Assembly (NCBI RefSeq): GCF_000723885.1
Contig: NZ_CCDG010000008.1
Coordinates: forward strand, 1-64,000
Direction of reading: 5' to 3'
Source of the DNA: Paenibacillus camerounensis
GTDB lineage: Bacteria > Bacillota > Bacilli > Paenibacillales > Paenibacillaceae
DNA: 64,000 bases
The position numbers and the translations under genes are program-made. Below the pieces are notes generated by a model that was not told where the DNA came from, did not search any database, and saw only the letters and a list, made by a program, of their open reading frames with translations. This document shows positions 1 through 8,287 of the stretch, one piece after another (the first letter of the stretch is position 1; each line of letters begins with the position of its first letter).

Positions 1-66
1 TTTTCGTATACATTTGGCTAGTTTGCCCTCTTAGTGGCCTATTGTATTCGTTTTTTCGTATACATT
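1..66. repeat. Short direct repeat with a GTATAC core
   Basis: The 14-base sequence TTTTCGTATACATT occurs at 1-14 and again at 53-66, 52 bases apart, and the text following each copy is loosely similar. The core GTATAC is palindromic. The unit runs off the left edge, so its true length and copy number cannot be seen. It resembles the short-period intergenic repeats found elsewhere in this window, but it is not the same sequence. Confidence 0.4.
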
Positions 67-141
67 AGGCCAGGGTATGTGCCTATATTCGCTATTTCAA
101 TACAGCTGCCAGAAGTCAGCAAATTAGGTTCTTAAGTACTA

Positions 142-179
142 AAAGAGCGCCTCCGTTAAAGCAAATGGAGGCGCTCTTT
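142..179. terminator. Bidirectional Rho-independent terminator
   Basis: A perfect 13-bp stem pairs 142-154 with 167-179 around a 12-base loop. On the minus strand it ends in AAAGAGCG-type arms followed by an A/T-rich run, correctly placed 12 bases beyond the stop of the ABC ATPase gene. Confidence 0.85.
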
Positions 180-191
180 ATTATACACGGA

Positions 192-959
192 TCATCTGGT
201 TTCCAGATATGCGATGCCCAGTGCCCCGGTAACCGGATTGCGGTAGGTTTCGCAGGCCACGTCAAAGACCTGTCCGATCAGCTCCTTGGTGAGGATATCC
301 TCCGGTCTGCCGCTGGCCGCAACCTGACCCTGTTTCATCACATACAGATAATCGCAGTATTCGGCAGCAAGTGTAAGGTCGTGGAGTGCGGCGAGTATGC
401 CGATGTCCAGCTTTTTGACGATGTTCAGGATCTGCAGCTGATATTTGATGTCCAGGTGGTTAGTCGGCTCGTCAAGAATCATGAATTCCGGCTGCTGTGC
501 CAGCACACGGGCCAGAATGACACGCTGCTTCTCGCCGCCTGACAGGGAATTGTAGCTGCGCCCGGAATGGCCTTCCAGATTAACCATGCGTAAGGCGGAG
601 GTCACGATTTCATGGTCCTGCTTATTGTCTGTCTCAAGCATCCCCTTATGCGGGGTCCGGCCCATTGCAGCCATCTCACGGACAGTGAAGTCGAAGCTCA
701 GCTCATTGAACTGGCCGACAACGCCCAGCTTTTGAGCGACCGCTTTCGGGCTTGCTTTGATTACGTCCAGATCAGAGAGGAAGACGTTCCCCTGCTTAGG
801 CTTAATGACTTTGTAAATACTCTTCAGAAGCGTGGATTTGCCGCAGCCGTTCGGTCCGATCAGACCGACGAATTGCTTGTTGCGGACCTTGAGCGATACA
901 TCCTTAACAATACTAACATTGGAAAAAGAGACCGCCAGACGTTCAACATTTAAGTCCAT
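192..959 (-). CDS. Iron-siderophore ABC transporter ATP-binding protein (FecE/FhuC type)
   Basis: This is a 255-residue cytoplasmic ATPase that powers import of ferric siderophores or a related iron chelate. The Walker A motif GPNGCGKST (about residues 35-43), the ABC signature LSGGEKQR (about 139) and the Walker B segment MILDEPTNHLD (about 160) are all present. The length is normal for the FecE/FhuC family. Its ATG overlaps the TAA of the upstream permease gene by one base, so the two are translationally coupled. The operon faces away from the binding-protein gene at 2263 and shares a Fur box with it. The exact siderophore cannot be told from sequence. Confidence 0.93.
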   Translation of the reverse strand: MDLNVERLAVSFSNVSIVKDVSLKVRNKQFVGLIGPNGCGKSTLLKSIYKVIKPKQGNVFLSDLDVIKASPKAVAQKLGVVGQFNELSFDFTVREMAAMGRTPHKGMLETDNKQDHEIVTSALRMVNLEGHSGRSYNSLSGGEKQRVILARVLAQQPEFMILDEPTNHLDIKYQLQILNIVKKLDIGILAALHDLTLAAEYCDYLYVMKQGQVAASGRPEDILTKELIGQVFDVACETYRNPVTGALGIAYLETR

Positions 960-2074
960 TATGATTTGCCTCCAAACGCGTAGCCTTTTTTGACCAGCAT
1001 ATACATGAACATCGGCGCACCAATCAGGGCGGTAATAATCCCGATCGGCAGCTCCACATTCGGAACAATGGTCCGGGCAATCACGTCAGTCCAGATCATG
1101 AAGATTGCTCCGAACAGGATTGAAGCCGGGAGCAGCCTGCGGTGGTCAGAGCCGACCAGACCCCGGATCAGATGGGGGATAATCAGGCCGACGAAGCCGA
1201 TCATTCCGCAGCTTGCAACCATAATACCGGTGATCAGTGCAGTGAGGATCATATAGGCTCTGCGGTAAGCACCCAGCGAGATTCCCAGTGTAACAGCCGC
1301 TTCATCTCCAAGCAGCATGGCATTCAAAGCACGGAACTGCATCAGGAAAAAAACAGAGGCAAGTGTTATGGATACGGCAATCAGCGGCAGCTTATCCCAG
1401 CTTGAGGCGGCCAGGCTGCCCATAGTCCAGAAAGTAACGGTCTTAATACCTTCGGCATTGTTGGCGAAATAGACGATGAAATTGGCAAAAGCGGTGCATA
1501 GCGCATTGATGACCATGCCGGCGAGTACGAGCTTGACCGAAGTCATTTTACCTCCGGCATTGGCAAGGAGAAGTACAAGCAGGGAAGCGCCGACGGCTCC
1601 GGCAAAGGCCCAGAAGGCTACGCCGGTCTGCCCCAGAAAGCCCATTGTCCCAAAGCCGACCAGAATAGCGAAGGTTGCACCAAGCGAACCGCCTGAGGAA
1701 ATACCAAGTATGTAAGGATCAGCAAGCGGATTTTGTACAGCGGCCTGCATAATCGTTCCGCACAGCGTAAGACCTGCACCGATGAACAGGGCCATAAGGA
1801 CACGCGGGAAACGGATTTTCCAGATGATATCTACAAAAGATCCGGTAGTCAGATCCTGCACATCTCCAATCTGAATGCCGGTAATCTGGTGTAACAGAAT
1901 CCGGTAGGATTGGGAGACGGGGATGTCCACCTGTCCAAAGGAGACGGCAGCACCCGCTGACAGAACCGTAATAACCAGCAGAATGATTATAATAGCAGTG
2001 AATCCGTAACGGCTATTGATGATAGATCGCTTGGCTGCCGGCTGCGCGGCTAGCTCGGTTTGCATGACATTCAT
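959..2074 (-). CDS. Iron-siderophore ABC transporter permease (FecCD family)
   Basis: This 371-residue integral membrane protein forms the channel of a ferric siderophore importer. It has about nine to ten hydrophobic segments. The family-typical segment GLIIPHLIRGLVG near residue 300 is the coupling loop that contacts the ATPase. One polypeptide is expected to homodimerise, because no second permease gene is present. It is the first gene of the minus-strand operon, with the ATPase immediately downstream overlapping by one base. Its start lies about 65 bases from the Fur box at 2138, so iron repression is likely. Confidence 0.93.
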   Translation of the reverse strand: MNVMQTELAAQPAAKRSIINSRYGFTAIIIILLVITVLSAGAAVSFGQVDIPVSQSYRILLHQITGIQIGDVQDLTTGSFVDIIWKIRFPRVLMALFIGAGLTLCGTIMQAAVQNPLADPYILGISSGGSLGATFAILVGFGTMGFLGQTGVAFWAFAGAVGASLLVLLLANAGGKMTSVKLVLAGMVINALCTAFANFIVYFANNAEGIKTVTFWTMGSLAASSWDKLPLIAVSITLASVFFLMQFRALNAMLLGDEAAVTLGISLGAYRRAYMILTALITGIMVASCGMIGFVGLIIPHLIRGLVGSDHRRLLPASILFGAIFMIWTDVIARTIVPNVELPIGIITALIGAPMFMYMLVKKGYAFGGKS

Positions 2075-2137
2075 ACTAGACTCCTTAATTATAAAGTTTT
2101 AGTTTAAAATATACCGTATGTTGAGAATCGTTGTCAA

Positions 2138-2152
2138 TGAGAATTATTATCA
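2138..2152. promoter_or_regulatory. Fur box between divergent iron-uptake genes
   Basis: TGAGAATTATTATCA matches the 7-1-7 Fur consensus TGATAATNATTATCA with one mismatch. It lies in the short divergent region between the permease (start 2074) and the binding protein (start 2263). A weaker TGAGAATCGTTGTCAA element overlaps it upstream (2122-2137). Iron-dependent repression of both directions is inferred. Confidence 0.85.
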
Positions 2153-2262
2153 TTGACATATGCTCCTGCTTTCTATATTCTACGATTGTATTCCTTGCAG
2201 ATCGGAAGCTTACACCATCGCTGGCAAGGCTGTGTACCAGACATATAGAAAAGGGGATAGGA

Positions 2263-3345
2263 ATGATGAAGAAAAGCTTTAAACGATTTATGCCGCTGCT
2301 GGCGGTTTTGCTGCTGGTAGGGATTCTTTCAGCATGCTCTTCTAACACGAAAAATGAGAATGCATCGGCTGCAACGGCAGTGCCTGCAGCTAATACAGCT
2401 GCTGAGGCCACTGAGGCTCCGACTGCTGCTCCAAGTACAAGCACAGTTTATCCGCTGACTATTGAGAATTACACGAATAACGGTGAGGGCACGGAATGGA
2501 CAGCCAAATCTGTAACCTTTGACAAAGCGCCTGAGAAAGTCGTTGCCAATACCCAGGGTGCCGCTGAGCTCTTAATCAAACTGGGCTTGACTGACAAAAT
2601 GGTAGGTGTTGCTGCGCTGTATGGTGCAGGTGACCCTTCTGTCCAGGAAGATTTCAAGAAAATCCCTGTAATCTCCGAGAATTATGCCAGCAAAGAGCTG
2701 GTTGTCGGAGCAAGCCCGGATCTGGTACTGGGACGTGCAGACCTGTTCGCGGATGCCGACTGGGGAGTTGGAACCGTTGAGGGCCTGAACGGACTTGGCA
2801 TCCAAACCTATCTGCAGAATACCAGTGTAAAGGGTGCTACGCTGGACAGCCTGTATAAGGACATTGAACAAATCGGCCAGATCTTTGATGTGCAGGAGAA
2901 TGCTACTGCTTATATCGGGGAGCTGAAACAGCGTGCCCAGGCGATTAAAGATCAAGCTGCAGCCAGCAATGCGAAGACCTTTGCTTATGTATCCGACGGC
3001 GGAAATGGTGCAATTGCTATTTATAGCGGAAACATCGATACATTTGCCGGCGATGTGCTTGGTCTGTTGGGTATTACGAACAGCTTCGGAGACGTTACTG
3101 GTGATGTCAGCAAAGAACAGCTGCTTGCTACCAACCCGGATGTACTCTTGCTCTCTGTCTACACCGGAGGTGTTGACCCGCAGGAGACGCTCAAAGCCTT
3201 CTATGCTGATCCGTCGCTGCAAAGCCTGAATGCCATTAAGAACAAAGCAATCTATCTGATCGATTTCAACCAGTTCTGGGGCTACAGCTATTCTATCTTT
3301 GACGGTGCTGAAAAGCTGCTGTCCGATATTCTGGCTAACCAGTAG
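2263..3345 (+). CDS. Iron-siderophore ABC transporter substrate-binding lipoprotein
   Basis: This 360-residue lipoprotein captures the ferric chelate outside the membrane and delivers it to the divergently encoded permease and ATPase. The start is the ATG at 2263 behind AAAAGGGGATAGGA; the frame is open further upstream, but that part crosses the Fur box. A basic, hydrophobic signal peptide ends in the lipobox LSAC (about residue 25), followed by a Ser/Ala/Thr-rich linker. The rest fits the FecB/BtuF-type fold: a KVVANTQGAAELL segment near 90 and a VLLLS segment typical of the second lobe. The Fur box and divergent layout point to iron as the substrate. A terminator follows. Confidence 0.92.
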   Translation: MMKKSFKRFMPLLAVLLLVGILSACSSNTKNENASAATAVPAANTAAEATEAPTAAPSTSTVYPLTIENYTNNGEGTEWTAKSVTFDKAPEKVVANTQGAAELLIKLGLTDKMVGVAALYGAGDPSVQEDFKKIPVISENYASKELVVGASPDLVLGRADLFADADWGVGTVEGLNGLGIQTYLQNTSVKGATLDSLYKDIEQIGQIFDVQENATAYIGELKQRAQAIKDQAAASNAKTFAYVSDGGNGAIAIYSGNIDTFAGDVLGLLGITNSFGDVTGDVSKEQLLATNPDVLLLSVYTGGVDPQETLKAFYADPSLQSLNAIKNKAIYLIDFNQFWGYSYSIFDGAEKLLSDILANQ

Positions 3346-3364
3346 GACAAATTGAAAATTACGT

Positions 3365-3411
3365 AAAGCAGGCTGGGTGGTCACTTTAAGTGGCTGCCTG
3401 ACCTGCTTTTT
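3365..3411 (+). terminator. Rho-independent terminator after the binding-protein gene
   Basis: AAAGCAGG at 3365-3372 pairs with CCTGCTTT further on, with additional G-U-rich pairing inside, followed by a T run. It sits 20 bases after the stop. Confidence 0.7.
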
Positions 3412-3584
3412 GCTGCGGCCGGAAGTCCAAATATACTCTGGAGTCACGCCAAACCTTACTTATTAAGTTTCAATTCAATTTATATAGTAAATATTAATTT
3501 TGAATATTCAGCAATTTAGAGATAGAATGATGAAATAGTAAAAAATGATAGTGATATATAACAACAGCTTGGGGGAACAGAACC

Positions 3585-4637
3585 GTGGAACTCGGAATTA
3601 GTACATTTGTGGAGACCACACCGGATGTGGTTACAGGTAAGACTATGAGCCATGCAGAACGGCTGCGTGAAGTAGTGGAAGAGATCGTGCTGGCCGACCA
3701 GGTCGGGCTTGACGTGTATGGGGTCGGGGAGCACCACCGGCCGGACTTTGCCGCTTCCTCTCCGGCAGTGGTGATGGCTGCGGCAGCGGCCCTGACAAGC
3801 AATATCCGCCTGACCAGTGCGGTGATGATTCTGTCATCGGCTGACCCGGTGCGGGTGTTCCAGGATTTTGCCACCTTGGACGGATTAAGTAACGGCCGGG
3901 CCGAAATTATGGTCGGCCGGGGTTCATTTATAGAATCGTTTCCGCTATTCGGCTGTAATCTGAAGGATTATGAGAGTCTGTTTGAAGAAAAGCTCGATCT
4001 CCTGATGAAGCTTCAGCAGTCTGAATATGTGACGTGGGAAGGTAAGCACAGACCCGCTATACATAATCTGCCGGTGTATCCGCGTCCTGTACAGGACCCT
4101 CTTCCGGTCTGGATTGCCAGTGCGGGAAGCCCGGAATCTGCGGTTCGCACGGGCGCGCTTGGTCTGCCGTTTGCGCTGGCGATGATCGGACCTGTCCGCC
4201 CGCTGGATTTTGCCGCGCAGGTCAAGCTGTATAAAGAGGCAGCAGCAGCAGCAGGCCATGATTACGCCAAGCTGCCGGTTGCGGCACATGCGCATGGCTT
4301 TGTTGCCGGCAGTACGCCGAAGGCTATTGAACAGTTTTTCCCGTCGACCTATGCCAGAACCAATGTCCGGGCGGTTGAAAAAAGCCTGCCGCCGTATACC
4401 CGCGCAGATTATGATGCGGCAGTCAGCCCGGAAGGCGCGTTATTCGTCGGTGATCCGCGTACAGTCGCGGACAAAATCATTCAGTTACGCAAAGAAGTCG
4501 GAATCACCAGATTCCTCCTGCATGTCCCCCACGGGACGATGGCCCACAGTGAGGTGATGGAGTCGATCCGGCTGCTTGGAACAGAGGTGGCTCCGCTGGT
4601 ACGGGAGGAAATTGCGCGCTGGGAGGAGAATATTTAG
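3585..4637 (+). CDS. LLM-class flavin-dependent oxidoreductase
   Basis: This 350-residue protein belongs to the bacterial luciferase-like monooxygenase superfamily, soluble TIM-barrel enzymes using FMNH2 or F420. Family marks are the GVGEHHRPDF segment near residue 46, AAAAALTSNIRLTSAV near 67 and the GRAEIMVGRGSF segment near 105. The start is GTG at 3585 behind GGGGGAACAG. The substrate is not predictable. The next gene follows 18 bases later and is probably cotranscribed. The 240-base gap before it holds the upstream terminator and an AT-rich probable promoter region. Confidence 0.88.
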   Translation: MELGISTFVETTPDVVTGKTMSHAERLREVVEEIVLADQVGLDVYGVGEHHRPDFAASSPAVVMAAAAALTSNIRLTSAVMILSSADPVRVFQDFATLDGLSNGRAEIMVGRGSFIESFPLFGCNLKDYESLFEEKLDLLMKLQQSEYVTWEGKHRPAIHNLPVYPRPVQDPLPVWIASAGSPESAVRTGALGLPFALAMIGPVRPLDFAAQVKLYKEAAAAAGHDYAKLPVAAHAHGFVAGSTPKAIEQFFPSTYARTNVRAVEKSLPPYTRADYDAAVSPEGALFVGDPRTVADKIIQLRKEVGITRFLLHVPHGTMAHSEVMESIRLLGTEVAPLVREEIARWEENI

Positions 4638-4655
4638 GGCAAAGGAGGGGTTCTG

Positions 4656-5963
4656 ATGACAGAGCGTATCCCCTGTAAAAGTGAGGGCTGCAGCGCGACC
4701 ATTCTTCCGGCTACGGTTCAGAAAACCGGCGGCTACTGCATGCCCTGCGTGCAGGCAAAGGAACGTCAGGAATGGCAGGCATACGTCATGAAGAATCGTA
4801 CAACCGTGGATTTATATGCAGGAGTAACAGATTCTGTTGAGTTGCTGAAGATTATGCATGCTTCCAGGCCGCATGATCCGTTAATCGTGTATACACCGTA
4901 TAAATCCGGCAAGGAGGAGCTGTACCACTCACTTTCCGGGGAGGAAGCAGGCAGGCTGGAGGCTTATGCGCTTGAATTGCTGAGGGCAGAGGATGAGGAT
5001 GGATGCACTGATATTCTGATGTCGCTGGTCTGCTATAACAACTGGCTGCTGAGCGGAACGGGAACACTTGCTGAACTGCTGCGCAGAGAGGTATATCATC
5101 CGGGGATTTTGTATAAAGATGCACCGGCAGATATCCGGAATCTGCTGCTGGAGCAGCTGGAGACAGACGGGGAGAACCGGAATTTGCTGCTGCTGGCTTT
5201 AAGCTGGATTGGAGATGAGGTTATCGTTGAGCGCTTCAGGGAGTGGCGGGAGCAAATGCCGGACTGGGCGGAGGAGCTGCACATTGCACCTGAATGGTAT
5301 ACGCATGAAGCCGGCTGGGAGCTGACTGCGGACGGGAAACGGCGGGATTTATTTTACCTGGATAATTATGCTGTTGAAAAAATAAACCCGTCTGAAGCTA
5401 CAGCATATGCAGAGGAACCGGAGGCAAGCTTTCTCACTGAAAGCAGGCAAAATTGTGAATGGTGCGGGAGTCCGCTTACTGTCCTTCTGGATATTCATGC
5501 AGACCACCCTTCTGTGCAACATCTTCCAGTGAACGGACAAAAGCTGCAGGTACAGACCTGCATAATCTGCAGCTGCTACGGACCGGTGTTTATGGAGCTG
5601 GATTCCTTGCAAGGAGCACGGTGGAGCGCTTTTAACCGGAAGCCCGGCTATTTGCCGGAGACGGATCCGGAGGAGGAGAGGCGGGAATACCTGTCTGCCG
5701 GTAAGCAATTCCGGATAGCAGAGAAAGCTAGGAACACTTACTATGCTGTTCAGTGGACGATGGAGCCCTGGGCCTCGCAGATTGGCGGTTATCCGACCTG
5801 GATTCAGAATGGGGAATATCCCTTGTGTCCCTGCTGCTCACAGAGCATGCATTTTATAGGACAGCTGGACTGGGAAGCCGTAGAGGAATACGGAGAAGGT
5901 ATTTATTATATGTTCTTATGCCCCGAGGGCAGGATGTCCGCCACACTGTTTCAGCAGTCCTGA
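4656..5963 (+). CDS. DUF1963/YwqG-like protein with N-terminal zinc ribbon
   Basis: This is a 435-residue soluble protein of unknown function. The N-terminus carries a Cys-rich knuckle (CKSEGC near residue 8, CMPC near 28) that probably binds zinc. The middle third is helical and acidic. The C-terminal part has two further Cys pairs (CEWC near 268, CPCC near 390) around the segment SQIGGYPTWIQNGEYPLC, followed by MHFIGQLDW, a combination I know from DUF1963/YwqG-type proteins. The start ATG follows AAAGGAGGGG. It lies 18 bases behind the flavin oxidoreductase gene, so the pair is likely an operon. Confidence 0.75.
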   Translation: MTERIPCKSEGCSATILPATVQKTGGYCMPCVQAKERQEWQAYVMKNRTTVDLYAGVTDSVELLKIMHASRPHDPLIVYTPYKSGKEELYHSLSGEEAGRLEAYALELLRAEDEDGCTDILMSLVCYNNWLLSGTGTLAELLRREVYHPGILYKDAPADIRNLLLEQLETDGENRNLLLLALSWIGDEVIVERFREWREQMPDWAEELHIAPEWYTHEAGWELTADGKRRDLFYLDNYAVEKINPSEATAYAEEPEASFLTESRQNCEWCGSPLTVLLDIHADHPSVQHLPVNGQKLQVQTCIICSCYGPVFMELDSLQGARWSAFNRKPGYLPETDPEEERREYLSAGKQFRIAEKARNTYYAVQWTMEPWASQIGGYPTWIQNGEYPLCPCCSQSMHFIGQLDWEAVEEYGEGIYYMFLCPEGRMSATLFQQS

Positions 5964-6006
5964 TTATGATGATCAGTTAGAAATAGCAGGCGATTTCGCC
6001 GGCAGT

Positions 6007-6543
6007 CTATCTTTTCCATTGAAAATAACGGGCATCCCTCTTCAGTTCCCGCGAACAGATATTGATTGCCAATTCCTCAAGGGCTGACAGGCTGGCTGCA
6101 ATGCACAGCAGGCTAGCAGGTGCCGTAAGTCCAAACAGGTAATACAAAAACGGGAAGCAGAACAGCAGCAGTCCGGTTGCCTTATTGGCATAGGTATGGA
6201 TGAACGCCAGCGTACGGTATCTGAGCCACCCGGTCAGCAGAGAAGCGCCGCGGAGTACGGCAATGCCGGCTATCCAGTATATCAACCAAACGGGTAAATG
6301 CAGGAGCGGGAGGAGTACCAGCAGTAACACACCTATAAAAAGGAAGTCAGCCATACTATCCAGACTCGCGCCAGCTTCACTGGCGCTTTTTGTTTTGCGG
6401 GCAATATAGCCGTCCAGCGCATCACTCGCCCCGCACAAGGTATAGACAACAAGAAACAAGCCGGACAACGGTTCCAGGAACAACAGGCAGAGTGAGCCGA
6501 TCATTCTCATGACAGTGAGCGTGTTAGGGATATGTCTGATCAT
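6007..6543 (-). CDS. CDP-alcohol phosphatidyltransferase family protein
   Basis: This 178-residue integral membrane enzyme transfers a phosphatidyl group from CDP-diacylglycerol to an alcohol, as in phosphatidylglycerophosphate or cardiolipin synthesis. The full signature D-x2-DG-x2-AR-x8-G-x3-D-x3-D is visible, beginning at SDALDGYIAR near residue 42 and ending in LDSMAD. About five transmembrane segments follow. The start ATG is preceded by GGAGG. The size is typical of PgsA-like proteins, but the sequence is not close enough to name the alcohol. It converges with the gene at 4656 across a 43-base gap. Confidence 0.88.
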   Translation of the reverse strand: MIRHIPNTLTVMRMIGSLCLLFLEPLSGLFLVVYTLCGASDALDGYIARKTKSASEAGASLDSMADFLFIGVLLLVLLPLLHLPVWLIYWIAGIAVLRGASLLTGWLRYRTLAFIHTYANKATGLLLFCFPFLYYLFGLTAPASLLCIAASLSALEELAINICSRELKRDARYFQWKR

Positions 6544-6712
6544 TGCGCCTCCAAACAGGAATATTTATGTGCGTGAGTGTTCTTTTAACAGGATGCTGCT
6601 AATGTTATGGAACGATGGGGACTTTTATTATAGCTGAGCTTTCTGTTTCTATGATAGGGCAAAAATAACAATAATGTATATAAGCTGGTGAGTGGATGCG
6701 CAGATTATATGA

Positions 6713-7207
6713 GGTCTTAAGACGGCTGTCATTGCTCTCGGATGGATGGTTCAGAGCGCAGCGGAGGAATGGGCTGTCAGAGGCTGGTTAATTCCCATGC
6801 TGGCGAAGGAAAGCACACCTGCTGTTGCAATAATATTATCGTCGGTCATATTCGGGATCTTTCATCTGTTCAGCTCCGGGGTTACAATGTTATCTTTTAT
6901 TAATCTGATCTTGTCCGGATTGTTTTTTGCCGGCTATGCGATTGTTACGAAACATATTTGGGGAGTCTGCGGTATGCACTTTGCCTGGAATGTTACGCTT
7001 GGCAATCTTTACGGATTTCCGGTAAGCGGGTTTGCGGATAACGGGCGGACGCTTTTAGGAATGAATTTGACGGGACCGGCGGTTTTTACAGGTGGAGCGT
7101 TTGGTCCTGAGGGTGGAGCGGTTACAACTTTTGTGCTATTGTTGGGCGTTATTATTCTGGCTATATTGTGGTGCCGGCAACAGGCATACTTTAATTCCAT
7201 GAATTAA
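6713..7207 (+). pseudogene. 5'-truncated CPBP (CAAX/Abi) intramembrane metalloprotease
   Basis: The reading frame contains all three CPBP motifs: EExxxR as EEWAVR, FxxxH as FGIFH, and HxxxN as HFAWN, followed by two more hydrophobic segments. Members of this family normally have three or four transmembrane helices before the first motif. Here the frame is closed by a TGA at 6710-6712, only about 45 bases before motif 1, and the first ATG (6746) has no Shine-Dalgarno sequence. No coding-like membrane segment is visible upstream in other frames. I therefore read it as a gene whose 5' half is lost, although a short expressed form starting at 6746 cannot be excluded. Confidence 0.72.
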
Positions 7208-7301
7208 CATATTTCTAGTAACATTTGTAACTGTGATTCGTGCTGGAATTTGATAAAAATAGGGTGTAAGCGTTTTTTATAACATGACTGGGGGAATGTT
7301 T

Positions 7302-7853
7302 GTGAAAAAAGTTACAAAATTAATGCTGGTGGCTGGAATTTCACTGGCACTTGTAGGCGTAGGCAACAGCAGTGCACTTAACAACGTGACTTCTGCAGCG
7401 AGTGCGCCTTTGAAGGTGGGCCGTGTTGAGGCAGCAGCCCATGGAACCAAGTGCTTTACAGTAGCGGTAGCCGTCGTTCAGAACGGAGTTATCGTAGCAG
7501 CTTCGCTGGATGATTACCAGTTCCTGAGCACAGATGTGGCTAAGGGTGTACCTAACTCTGATAAGGATTTTGGGCAGAACTACAAAGATCCAAAGGTCGT
7601 TCTGGCTTCCAAGAAATCCAACTCCAAATACTACAGCGAGCACATGGCAGAAGCAGCAGGCTCCACTGTAGCTTATGATAAGAACCTGGCAGCGATTGAG
7701 AAGTTCGCGACCGGCAGAACGATCAAATCCCTGGAACAGACACTGACATACAAATCGGCTGAGCAGGTAGTTGACGCAGTAAGCGGCGCAACACTTGTGG
7801 ATACCCACGGCTATCTGAAGGCAATCCTTGATGCAGCCAAAGCTGCCAAGTAA
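7302..7853 (+). CDS. Secreted FMN-binding-domain-like protein
   Basis: This exported protein of about 183 residues starts at GTG 7302, seven bases after GGGGG; in-frame ATGs at 7284 and 7296 are badly spaced from it. A basic start and a hydrophobic signal peptide run to about residue 30. The mature part has a YYSEHMAEAAG segment and ends in VDAVSGATLVDTHGYLKAI. The SGAT motif matches the site where ApbE attaches FMN covalently to a threonine in the FMN-binding (NqrC/RnfG-like) domain. A role in extracellular or membrane electron transfer is inferred. No ApbE or redox partner is in this window. Confidence 0.7.
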   Translation: MKKVTKLMLVAGISLALVGVGNSSALNNVTSAASAPLKVGRVEAAAHGTKCFTVAVAVVQNGVIVAASLDDYQFLSTDVAKGVPNSDKDFGQNYKDPKVVLASKKSNSKYYSEHMAEAAGSTVAYDKNLAAIEKFATGRTIKSLEQTLTYKSAEQVVDAVSGATLVDTHGYLKAILDAAKAAK

Positions 7854-7876
7854 TCCGGTATAACTTCAGCAGTGCA

Positions 7877-7914
7877 GACACCTTCGCAGCTACAGCTGTG
7901 AAGGTGTCTTTTTG
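7877..7914 (+). terminator. Rho-independent terminator
   Basis: GACACCTTC-type arms form a 15-bp stem with one mismatch (7877-7891 with 7894-7908), followed by five T residues. It lies 24 bases after the stop of the FMN-binding-like gene. Confidence 0.88.
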
Positions 7915-8010
7915 AAATATAAGGATTCATATGTTCTACGCTATAAACTTTCCTTATATTTCTCGCAGAAACGCTTACCGTCCTGTTTAGGACAGCTAAG
8001 CCATTTCTGC
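7913..8010 (+). repeat. Dispersed structured repeat, copy A
   Basis: This roughly 98-base element begins directly after a terminator T run with GAAATAYAAG and continues through ATATGTTYTACGCTAT and TTTCTCGCAG. It ends in a nested hairpin: outer arms GCAGAAA with TTTCTGC, inner arms GTCCT with AGGAC. A clearly related copy lies at 42577-42678, also right after a terminator. The rest of the 434-base gap up to 8287 shows no convincing gene; the frame open through it is only upstream read-through of the gene at 8288. Confidence 0.65.
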
Positions 8011-8287
8011 TTGTATGCCGGGATCACACCATGAAGCACCAGCGGTCGCCATAAGCATCAGAAAGCTCCTTTACAGGTATCGGTAGTATTTGAGCGGAAG
8101 ATTCTATAAATATTTTACAGGAAATGGTTTTCACTGTATTGTAAAAATACGACGCAAAACCGGATGGAAGCCCGTAATGACAGGGTTTATTATGCGTATG
8201 CCGGCTCTCCGGCTGATGCACAGGCTGAGGATTATATTTTACCCGGGGCCGGTTGATGGTATGATAGATAGCGGGGTGAGAATACGA

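Noticed and set aside
2131..2262. Longer start for the siderophore-binding lipoprotein
   Set aside because: It would place the Fur box inside the coding sequence and put 44 residues before a proper signal peptide. ATG 2263 has a good ribosome binding site.
8090..8287. Upstream extension of the gene at 8288
   Set aside because: The 66 extra codons cross the intergenic region behind a repeat and do not read like protein. A good GGGGTGAG precedes ATG 8288.
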